DNA of 64,000 nt. Source: Argyresthia goedartella (Eukaryota; Arthropoda; Insecta; Lepidoptera; Argyresthiidae). Positions 12,403 through 21,396 of this stretch are shown piece after piece; within the stretch, counting starts at the first letter, position 1; every line of letters begins with the position of its first letter. The stretch covers positions 36,348,906 to 36,412,905 of the forward strand of contig OX463818.1 in assembly GCA_949825045.1 (NCBI GenBank). The letters are read 5' to 3'. The position numbers and the translations under genes are program-made. The notes below the pieces were generated by a model. That model did not search any database and was not told the DNA's origin. It saw only the letters and a list, made by a program, of their open reading frames with translations.

Positions 12403-12804
12403 CCTACCGGCGCAACAAGGAAGGTTAAGGAAATGTTTCAGAATATCCAAGCCAAAATTGAGTCGTTACGTACACAAACATTGGAGCAAACCTTACCGAA
12501 AGACTCAACTCATTACATAGTTACCTACACCGTGTTGTTCGTCATAATAGCAATATTGACTGGAGGAACAATCTCAAAACTTAAGCAAAGATGCAAATCG
12601 AAGTCAATCCAGAAGCAAACAGATCTAGAATTGACATCTGTATCAGCTGAAAATAGTGAAAGCAAAGCAGTGACAGAAACGTCTCTAAATGATGCTAAAG
12701 TGAACTCATCAGTGATGCGCAGTGATAAAGGACATAAATCAGTGAACAGTGTAAATAAATCAACATCCACTTTAGACAAGTTAGACTTTGACATGTCAAC
12801 ATAA
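12403..12804 (+). pseudogene. Envelope-type protein, C-terminal membrane anchor
   Basis: An open frame from about 12403 (preceded by a stop) to TAA 12802-12804. A hydrophobic segment (IVTYTVLFVIIAILTGG, about 12508-12558) suits a transmembrane anchor, followed by a basic then Ser/Thr-rich cytoplasmic tail. It is the expected continuation of the env that stops at 7119. I place it by position, frame content and lack of any other anchor, not by a direct alignment. Confidence 0.65.
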
Positions 12805-12886
12805 TTGCATTCGTTACAGCATTTGCACTATCATAGATGATTAGAGATTCTTCTTTTGTATTCTTTCTTTTTAAATGTTGGCAGTA

Positions 12887-13081
12887 TGTACGAGCCATTA
12901 GTACATTGTAATTATGCTTACTCTGCAGTACCTACCTAAATTACTCCACTCATTATTTGTAATATATTTTTTAGTGCAATAAACGCATTCGTTAGTATCG
13001 GTCGTCTCTCCTTTGACATCTCTCAACCCTCGCCATACTATCTGACATTCGGTGTATGATCATAGCAGCCCGCACCGTACA
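12887..13081 (+). repeat. 3' LTR of BEL/Pao element
   Basis: 195 bp, TGTACGAGCC to GCACCGTACA, same length as the 5' LTR and about 98% identical. No clear polypurine tract is visible just upstream. Confidence 0.95.
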
Positions 13082-13531
13082 AATGAAAGGTAACGCCGTC
13101 GTTTTCTTTGGAAACAACATTGCTTGAGTTTTTGCAATTCTCAACGGCACAGTAAGGCATTTTTATGTTTATTAGTACACGGCTTACATTCGAACAGCCA
13201 GAGAGCGACTGAGCCGGGATGAACGGAGTCCGCCTATTAAAAACACGCGAATTAGGTAGACTTTCGCTGTCTATCTCGATATCTGGTCTGTGGTACTTTG
13301 TTATAAAAGCTGGAAAGTGAGAAATAGATGAACGAGTGAGTGTGAGGGTCGCGCCGCAGGGGATGCCCTCTAAGAAACTTGTCTATCTATTGCAATTTTG
13401 GCAGAAACATTAACATTAAAATAATTATACAGAAATCATTTATTAAAATAAATTAAGTTTGGAATTTATAGCTTTTACCGACACGTCATGAAGTGCCCTC
13501 TGTTAAAATGTGATAGAACTATAACGGCTAT
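13082..13531. other. No gene seen
   Basis: About 450 bp between the 3' LTR and a LINE fragment. I see no exon or repeat I can name. Confidence 0.5.
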
Positions 13532-14155
13532 AAGAGGGCTGTTCGTGCAATCTACAATATGGGTCCCAGAGAGTCACTGCGTTGTAAATTTAAGGAAATT
13601 AACATTATGACAGTGCCGTGTCAGTATATTTATGAAAACCTAATGTAAGTCCACAAAAATATTGATAAATTTCCTAAGAATAGCGACAGGCACAATGTCA
13701 ACACTAGAAATAGGAATAAACTAGCTATACCTACTACTAGGCTCCATAAGGTTAATGTATCTTTTAAAGGGCAATGTATTCGCTTTTACAACAAAATACC
13801 GACTGAGTTACAAGAATTGTCTGTAAATAAATTTAAAAATGTTGTTAAAAAACACTTTTGTAAAAAAGCTTACTACAAAATATCAGATTATGTAGAAGAC
13901 AAGAAAGCTTGGGAAGGTGTTTGCTCCAATTCTGTAAAAAATAACGTATAAAGCTGGAGGTTTCTAGTCGCCTCTTTGCCTCCAGCATCTAAAACATTGA
14001 GGTGACGGAATACAAATTGAGTTCAATATTTCCCTGTACCATAAGGTAAAAATCTTAAACTAACACATGTATAAAGATGTGTTAGTTTAAGATTTGACAT
14101 TCTCCAAATGTTACTTATGTGTTTCTTATGGAAATAAACTCTTTTTGAATTTTGA
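13532..14155 (+). mobile_element. 5'-truncated CR1-like LINE fragment
   Basis: It encodes, with one stop, the last about 130 residues of a LINE A-like ORF2 (RAVRAIYNMGPRESLR, then SFKGQCIRFYNKIP, then KKAYYKISDYVEDK). It is followed by a 3' UTR with a perfect hairpin (14050-14095) and ends near an AATAAA and a TTTGAA tail at about 14134-14155. It is a typical dead-on-arrival insertion. Confidence 0.85.
14050..14095. repeat. Perfect 19-bp stem-loop in the LINE 3' UTR
   Basis: Arms 14050-14068 and 14077-14095 are exact reverse complements, with an 8-nt loop. It lies about 40 bp before the AATAAA of the LINE fragment. 3' stem-loops recognised by the RT are known in CR1/L2-type LINEs; that role here is an inference. 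Confidence 0.8.
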
Positions 14156-14329
14156 ACAAAACAAGCCAACACTGTTTTTTCTGTCCTGTGAACATGCCAA
14201 AAAGTTATTGTTGTTCTGTTTAACTATTTATAGTTTTTGGGCACCATGACAGACCATCTTTCGCCATATTTTCTAGCAATGGGCATGAAAGAGCGCTTTG
14301 CCAGTGACTGAAAGCGTTCTCATTCTCAG

Positions 14330-17300
14330 GAAGGCCTGCTCGAAGTGCGCGAGATCGAGAAGGGCGTGGACGCGGTAGTGGCGGTGTCGCTGCAGCACCC
14401 GCGCCTGCGCAGCCACGCCGTTGCGCGCCCCGCTCCCGTCGCCGCAGTCCCCGCGGTGCAGGGGGAGTACGCACCGCCCAGCGTTAGAGAAATGTACTGC
14501 GTCACGGCGAATGTTCTCGACCTATTTCTGCCGCATAAGTAAGTGTTTTGATGATTAGAGACATGAGCAAGCTCGCCTCCTGTCACGTTAAATGAGTGCC
14601 ACACCCTATGGGAAAAGGCGAGACTCGTATGTATTTATGTAAGAATCTACTTGTAGTGTCTCGCCACAACTGGACGTATGTTGTGAGCTCCGTTTATCAC
14701 TCATATCTTTGGCCAGACGGAATAGGTGAAAGGAATATCGTGAGAAATCCTGAATGACAAATGAACCCAACAGATGGCGCTGATGTGCTAAATGCTCGTT
14801 TTCCTACATTGTACATCGCTGCACTGACCTGCAGGAAGGGCACGGCACTCACCGCGCCCGCCGTGCGCGCGTCGCTGTCGGAGTACGTGAAGCGGCGCGG
14901 CCTCGACGCCGGGCTGCGCGGCGCCGTGAGCTTGGACGGCGTGCTGGCTGGCGTCGTGGGCAAGTCGGAACAGGTGGGTGCTTCATCTGTCAATCTATAA
15001 TATCCGGTCCGGATCGATCTCAGTCTAGTAAAGCCAAGGCCAGTGCTCAACTGTCTACCGCGATATAACGACCCCTTTGTCGTCAACTTTCTCTCGTGCC
15101 GCTTAGCAGATAAAATCACCATATTTCCAAAGACCACAAGCAGTCATCATAATAACAAGACAATCAAGGGAATCCCCCGCCGCCGCCGCCGCCGCCGCCG
15201 CCGTACCGAAGCAGCTGGCTGCCCCTATAAGGAGTGACCTCCTTCGGAGGCAGACTCGAGCTGACGTTAGCCATCGAGCTGGTAATTAAGCCTAGCTGCT
15301 TCTTAAAGACTGTCACATATATGTACAATGATACAAGAAATAAGCTTACAAAGTAGACCTTCAGTTTCATGAAAAAAATTCACTCATCCTTGTTAATTTG
15401 TTTCAGCCTTGAAGTTTATCCATCACATAATAACCATAAAACTTAATATATAGTTAATTCAGAAGCTGGTCCAGAGCGTACGGCATTACACTTATTATGA
15501 TTATCATGTTATAAAATTTCCCTATTTCCAACATATAGTTCGAGACCGTGTATCGACATATACAACCAGGCTAGGCGCGGCGGATCATCAGTGATGTCGT
15601 TAACTAATGCTATTTGAGAGCGACACCCCGGTTTCTTTATTTTAGAAAAACCGATAAACTAAGAAACTAACCAAATCAAAGCAGTTTCTTGAGTTCGTGT
15701 GAGTGATCTTTGAAGCAAATTGTTTTTACACCAAAGAGTGGGCGGAACTCAACATTAGCTCGGCGAGATGACGCCTTGTACAAAGATGCTCCTAAGGTCT
15801 GAACAATAAAGTTGACTGACTAACGAACACGTTATTTAGGTGTGGTTGTTGCCTGTGCTCCTTAGTGGAGGTCACAAACTTGGCTTATCAAACTTGGTTG
15901 AATCGGTTACCAGGACAGCATAAAGTGGGAGGAGCTGACCGCGTCCGTGCTCAGCAAGATGACGCCGTGCACGGAGATGCGCTTCAGCGACGGCGCCGTC
16001 TCCCTCAACAAGAGCAAGCTGGAGCCGGTCAAGATGCAGGTCGCCACCCGCAGCGGGAACAAGAAGGTGATCTGATTTACTTATGCGTTCCTGGTACTTG
16101 ATACCTGTTACCCGGTTTTCGCTGGTCGATTTTAACAAAAAGTAAATCTTTAGAAGCCCTCTTTCATAAGCAACCAGTTGAGCAATCGTATCCCAACCAT
16201 TGAATAACCAGGAATAAGTAAATAAGAAGGCAATCTGTAGTATGCATCATTAATTCCACTTCACCAAGCCATTCTTCCCAAGATCAGCGGCTTCCGAATG
16301 AACGAGATACTATACAAAATACCCAAATCGTTGTAGGTGTGCATTTATTATTTGAAGATTTCCCTCGGTTTCCCCATGACCCCATCTTCAGGTCCTGACT
16401 GACGTTGATAGATTGTTGAGAAGCTCTCCTGGTACCGGTGTCTTCACGTAGCTTGATGTGAACGAGAACGAAAACAACACGTACATGACATCGGAATTTT
16501 TAAATGTATGTATCTTGACGACCCGAATGGCCGAGTCGGCAGTGACGCTGCTTACGAAGCCAAGGGTCCCGGGTTCGAGTCCCGGTGGGGGCAAATATTT
16601 GTTTGATGAGAACGGATGTTTCTACCCTAGTCATGGTTGTTTATCTATCTAAGTATTATATTTATCTATATAAGTATGTGAATCGTTGTCTAGTACCCAA
16701 GATACAGGGAATGCTAGTATGGGGGGGCTAGATCAATGTGTGTAAATGGTGTCCAAGTTATTATTATTATAATTATATATTATTATTATTATTATTATGT
16801 TCTATTTTGTAGCGACGGCTAGCTCAAAACAAATATGCAATAAGTAATAAAAAATAAACATCGACTTCCATTAACTTTCTGAAGTGAATAACTTCTTTAG
16901 CCGTGATCCAAAAATCGAAAAGTGTATGAGAATGATACGACACGGGGGACAAACGAATTGGCTGCTAGACAGTTATAAAGATAAATTAAGAAAAATGTTT
17001 GATGATGATGATGATGATGATGTGGTACCTTATACGATAACAATAATCTATAACAATAATCTTACAATATGTATTTTGCGTTCAAATAAATAGTAAATAT
17101 TTTATTTTTTAGATCTCTGTCTGAAACTAACAATATATAAAACGTCGTGTGCACATCTAGGGTTTCATTCATCTGAGGTCACATCAACTCATTTGTGCAC
17201 AGAGTAAGTAAGTAAGTTAGTGCAAAGAGTTTCGTTCATCTGAGGATTTGTGTTTAGAAGTTCGACGTCACAGCCACGTGACAAAGACAGAGTAGACCGT

Positions 17301-20300
17301 GTCAGCCAGAGATGATCGCCTAGATGAATGCACCAGAAGAGCAGCCCCCCAACCAGATCTGTCACTGAGGCCGAAATCGGTTAGGGCGTTCATCATCATC
17401 AATACATGAGCAACATGAGAGCTCAGGTACCACGACCAGTACAAGATAAAGTACATCCGTAGGGTAGTCAATACATGAGCAACATGAGAGCTCAGGTACC
17501 ACGACCAGTACAAGATAAAGTACTTCATCATCATCAATACATGAGCAACATGAGAGCTCAGGTACCACGACCAGTGCAAGATAAAGTACTTCATCATCAT
17601 CAATACATGAGCAACATGAGAGCTCAGGTACCACGACCAGTGCAAGATAAAGTACTTTATCTACACACGTATCATAAACCCTCTTTACTGCGTACAAAAA
17701 CCGTACGTTACGATCAGCATAATGTTAAACTACTTGGTAAAAACTCATTTCTTATCTGAAAAATTACACATTATGACCATAATGTGTAATTTTTCTACAT
17801 ATTATGACATTCAAATTTCGAACGCCGACGCCCGCCTGCGTGCCGCTCCTAGTTTGTCTGTGAAGTTAAGAAGTGAAGTACTACAGAACAAGCTAAACAA
17901 CTGCAGAGCCACAATGCTGGTCAAACATGCGGTTCCTGAACACATCAAAGAGAGCTTATGATATTTGTGTAGATGAACTAGTGTATGTAACTGTACATAA
18001 TTAGGCATTAAAACTGTTCTAATGCCCTCCATTATGCAGCAGCCACATAAACTACTATCAACTACTCAAAAGTCCGCAGGACAGTCGGGACGGATCGCGA
18101 TTTTGAACCCTATGCCATGGTATATGGTTTATGTTATTTATTAGGCTGATTTTTTATGTAACTACGGTGGACTTAAATACAGACTGAAAAGATAACGTCT
18201 GATAAATCGATGAACGCCGGCTGCACGCGCGAAAAAGTGTCACGTTCCGCCTGAGTTGAGCGTGCAAGCGAGAGCGCGGAACAAGCGATAGAGAGGCACG
18301 ATCGGCCTAAGTTACTACTACTTACTAGTTTCTTATGACGTTATCACGTAAAATTATCTTCCGTAAACCGACATCACAGGCAACCAGTTTTTAAGAAAAC
18401 TATTGTAATTCATTCATCAATCACCTTTTTTGCAATCAGTACATTGTGCGAAACCATTCACACCAGTTTTCAACATGCCCAAAAGGAATTTTATCCAGGG
18501 CCGTGAAACTCAATAAAAAAAAACATAGGATATTACACCTACTACGCGACCAACACAACTAGGCGCATGACAGGAGTGCGGTTTCGGCGTACAATACGTA
18601 AGTATACGCACGTACCTGTACCTACAAGTCACTAGCAGCTACTATATTCCATTCCAATTAACGCTTAACTGCCATGCGCCTAGTTGTGTTGATCGCGTAT
18701 ACACCAACTCATCTACTTCACCATATGCATTATTACAAGTATACATGACTTATACTTAGCAACCATACAGTAAGCATATTGCAACCTACGGGATACCTAT
18801 AGTATTGAGCAGTTCCGGTAGCCATCTGTCTCTAATCATCAATTCTACTTAAATCGGCATAACGGCTTATAAACAACTAGTAGAGATGGCATGTAAACGA
18901 ATGGCGCCGCGCCGTCGTCTTCGGAACACGAGTTATGCTGGCCATTCCGAATACTATCGCGGGTGGTAAACGGAGTAAAGCTGTGTCAGGTCAGGAACCT
19001 CAGTACGGCAACTGGAGAACTGCTCTCACTTGTGCACGCTAGAAGAATAACTCCAGCTAAACTCGGATTGGCAGCATTCCACTCTAAATCAATTCTTTGT
19101 CTATCTCGCTCGCTTACGGAGATGCAGCCAAAATTATTTACCTACACTAGACTCGTATACTGTAGAAAATCGAATGGTTGAAGTAGGAACATGAAACGAA
19201 TGAACTACTAGCCATTAACATTGTCGCAGGTGACGCTGGTGTCGAACCTAGAGCAGTTTGGCTTCAGTCTGCCGGAGCTGAGCAAGGCGTGTCAGCACGG
19301 CGTGGCGGCGTCGTGCGGCGTGACCAGGGCGCCAGGGGCCAAGAGCGACCAGCTCTGCGTGCAGGGCGACCAGGTATGTCGTGCGGGGGGTGACCAGGGG
19401 GCCAGGAGCGACCAGTATGTCGTGCGGGGGTGGACCGGCTTACTGCTCCTGGGGGGACATCCAGAAGCCATCGCACGGACGAATGTCCTTCAAGTCAAGC
19501 TGTGACGAACTCTAGCAAAAAACACAAAATAAATAGGTGTCTGTAGGCTACTAGTTGTTGGTAACTTTGCTGAAAAAGAGCTTTCCCCGTTTGTGTAAAT
19601 GAAACCGCCGATCCGTGGATAAGGTATGGGAGACTTCTGGAAGTCATCACAGTCTCTTACAACAATATGAAGCATATTAGTTTGACTTCTGGAAGTCATC
19701 GCAGTCTCTTACAACAATATGAAGCATATTAGTTTGACTTCTGGAAGTCATCGCAGTCTCTTACAACAATATGAAGCATATTAGTTTGACTTCTGGAAGT
19801 CATCGCAGTCTCTTACAACAATATGAAGCATATTAGTTTGACTTCTGGAAGTCATCACAGTCTCTTACAACAATATGAAGCATATTAGTTTGACTTCTGG
19901 AAGTCATCGCAGTCTCTTACAACAATATGAAGCATATTAGTTTGACTTCTGGAAGTCATCGCAGTCTCTTACAACAATATGAAGCATATTAGTTTGACTT
20001 CTGGAAGTCATCGCAGTCTCTTACAACAATATGAAGCATATTAGTTTGACTTCTGGAAGTCATCGCAGTCTCTTACAACAATATGAAGCATATTAGTTTG
20101 ACTTCTGGAAGTCATCGCAGTCTCTTACAACAATATGAAGCATATTAGTTTGACTTCTGGAAGTCATCGCAGTCTCTTACAACAATATGAAGCATATTAG
20201 TTTGATAAGGCTTATGTTGCCAAATTAAGTAGTTGCATCCAAAAACAAAATAAATCATGCCAAATTAACAATATGTTTCCCGAGATTGTACACCCTATTT

Positions 20301-20509
20301 TATTCTAAATCAGATGGTCGCCTCACACAACATTTTTGGGAGTCTAAACTTATATTGATAAACAATATACCTATTTATTGCCATTTGATAATATAGCGTG
20401 ATATTTTTGTTCGCAGACCTATTTCATCGCCAAGTTACTAATAGAGAAGTATGGATTGCCCAAGAAGTATGTGGACGGAGCAGACAAGGCGCTGAAGAAG
20501 AAAAAGTGA
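14330..20509 (+). CDS. eIF2D: Eukaryotic translation initiation factor 2D (ligatin), last five exons
   Basis: Exons 14330-14538, 14835-14973, 15914-16066, 19230-19373 and 20417-20509 join in phase with GT-AG introns and end at TGA 20507-20509. The order fits eIF2D: a linker (PPSVREMYCVTANVLDLF), a SWIB/MDM2-like domain (VRASLSEYVKRRGL, second exon), then a SUI1-like domain (SGNKKVTLVSNLEQFGFSL, ... DQTYFIAKLLIEKYGLPKKY) with a lysine-rich end. The family protein binds the 40S subunit, delivers initiator tRNA without GTP on special mRNAs and recycles post-termination 40S subunits; it is cytoplasmic. The N-terminal PUA-like part is not seen; it should lie upstream, possibly left of the BEL element. 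Exons are GC-rich against AT-rich introns. The coding call is strong; upstream exon limits are unknown. Confidence 0.88.
15178..15203. repeat. (CCG)n microsatellite
   Basis: About eight CCG/CGC triplets within an eIF2D intron. It opens apparent reading frames on both strands that have no other support. Confidence 0.9.
15733..15795 (+). pseudogene. Decayed duplicate of an eIF2D exon
   Basis: The stretch AGTGGGCGGAACT ... AGATGACGCCTTGTACAAAG lines up over about 60 bp with the start of the functional exon at 15914-16066 (AGTGGGAGGAGCT ... AGATGACGCCGTGCACGGAG), 180 bp downstream. The duplicate has lost bases in the middle, so it changes frame between KEWAEL and MTPCTKM, and it shows no clean splice sites. 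It looks like an old tandem exon duplication. Confidence 0.6.
16517..16798 (+). mobile_element. tRNA-derived SINE
   Basis: The head looks like a tRNA: A box TGGCCGAGTCGG at about 16528 and B box GGTTCGAGTCC at about 16573, the pol III promoter pair. An unrelated body (GATGAGAACGGATGTTTC ... GGGGCTAGATCAATGTGTG) and an ATT-repeat tail follow. Three further copies occur in this window (34405, 41841, 46858). It lies in an eIF2D intron. Confidence 0.88.
17001..17022. repeat. (GAT)n microsatellite
   Basis: Seven GAT triplets in an eIF2D intron. Confidence 0.85.
17392..17655. repeat. 66-bp tandem repeat, four copies
   Basis: The unit starts AATACATGAGCAACATGAGA at 17401, 17470, 17536 and 17602. 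Spacing is 69 bp for the first and 66 bp for the rest. It contains GAGCTCAGGTACC. It abuts the dispersed repeat at 17656. Confidence 0.9.
17656..18058 (-). mobile_element. Dispersed palindromic repeat, copy 1 (nonautonomous element)
   Basis: It shares ends and body with copies at 32584-33028 and 48313-48700. One end reads TTTATCTACACACGTATCAT; the other holds ACATAAACTACTAT. An inner inverted pair (TTATCTACACA / TGTGTAGAT) and a near-perfect palindrome at 17758-17795 (18-bp arms, 2-nt centre) mark it as a foldback-type or MITE-like element. No coding capacity. Confidence 0.8.
18543..18699. mobile_element. Small MITE-like inverted repeat
   Basis: Arms of about 30 bp at 18543-18572 (CGCGACCAACACAACTAGGC) and 18670-18699 (reverse complement with two mismatches) enclose about 97 bp with no coding. 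It lies in the same eIF2D intron. Confidence 0.7.
19632..20203. repeat. 52-bp minisatellite, exactly eleven copies, in eIF2D intron
   Basis: Copies begin GACTTCTGGAAGTCATCG at 19632 and every 52 bp to 20152, with no indels. The only variation I see is CAC for CGC in the first and fifth copies. There is no spacer variation, so it is not a CRISPR-like array. It separates the fourth and fifth listed exons. Confidence 0.97.
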
Positions 20510-20563
20510 TCAACCAAAATGTAAATAATACTTGGACACCGAAATTAGTGCAAAAAGTGCTGA

Positions 20564-20569
20564 AATAAA
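20564..20569 (+). terminator. Polyadenylation signal of eIF2D
   Basis: AATAAA 55 bp after the eIF2D stop codon, the first such signal with suitable spacing. Confidence 0.75.
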
Positions 20570-20976
20570 ATACAGTTTTTTATACTTCACACTTTTATTT
20601 TGTAAAAGTTCACTTAAATTTACATTACTGATTTATCTGTCTCTGGAAGAGAAGAGATAGCTAACAATTAGAACATTTGCAAAGCCTGCATATTTAAGTA
20701 TGGCAACTGATTTCTTTAAATCACTTTCAATATAATAAAATCTCATCTTAATTTATACCTTAATCTTAATTAAAAAACTTATCAAAATACATTTCAATAT
20801 GCATCATGTCAATATATTTATTTTACAAATGGAAGACAATAAGACTACAAGAGTTTCATTTAAATGTACTTACATACCAAATTTCATTAGTTTGTCCTGT
20901 ATTTCATCTATTTCATTATGAAATTAAGACTGATATTCTGGTAAAATATTTCACAAAATATGCAAACTAAACACAA

Positions 20977-20982
20977 TTTATT
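20977..20982 (-). terminator. Candidate polyadenylation signal of the pseudokinase gene
   Basis: TTTATT on the + strand (AATAAA on the - strand), about 415 bp past the stop codon of the convergent gene. Other candidates lie nearer eIF2D, so the choice is uncertain. Confidence 0.35.
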
Positions 20983-21396
20983 TAATGTACATATGTACAT
21001 CATCAGATTTTATATTTTGATAAATTGTTGCAGTTTGCATATAAAGTTACAATAATATTATTATAGGAAGCACATTCTGTACTTCCTGTATTCACTATGC
21101 TATAGTTTAGGTGGGTTGATGTCCGTTTCATATAATTTTTATGTACAAGAACTATTAGATAAGCTTCTCTGAACTCCAACTTTGCAAGTAAAGGAGAAAA
21201 GGAAATAAAGTAGACAAAATGTATACACCAAATTAAAATTGATCCAATTTAAAATTAAAATATCCCACAACCAATTTCTTAAGCTAAAATAATGATCACA
21301 ACACTTAGAAATGTATGTTTAGTAAAAGTAGCTGGATAGTAAATTGTAATAGATTTAAAAATAGAGCTCTCTAATACAATTCTATGCTAAGGCTGT

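Larger units (their letters stand above)
446..13081 (+). mobile_element. BEL/Pao LTR retrotransposon with env, interrupted by nested elements
   Basis: Two 195-bp LTRs (446-640 and 12887-13081) start TGTACG and end CGTACA. They bracket gag, reverse transcriptase, RNase H, integrase and an envelope-type protein, in the order used by BEL/Pao elements. The copy is defective. Gag has two in-frame stops, the gag-pol junction is deleted so that no protease is visible, RT and RNase H carry frameshifts, and env has two stops and is cut by about 5.3 kb of foreign DNA (7120-12402). The LTRs differ at only about three positions. No target-site duplication is visible: TTACG precedes the element and AATGA follows it. 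A recombination between copies, or a decayed duplication, would explain that. Confidence 0.93.

Noticed and set aside
12433..12804. Independent small membrane protein gene
   Set aside because: Position just upstream of the 3' LTR and the anchor-plus-tail layout make it the C-terminus of the split env.
14220..14604. - strand open frames of 84 and 92 codons
   Set aside because: Antisense shadows of the GC-rich eIF2D exon at 14330-14538.
16517..16592. tRNA gene at the head of the SINE (also at 34580-34653, 42010-42087 and 46858-46935)
   Set aside because: A and B boxes are present but the stems do not close properly and each is followed by the same SINE body and tail, so they are SINE heads.
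17268..17759. Open frames of 94-125 codons across the 66-bp repeat
   Set aside because: They exist only because the repeat length is a multiple of three.
19632..20203. CRISPR-like array
   Set aside because: Units are contiguous with no variable spacers, in a eukaryotic intron; it is a minisatellite.
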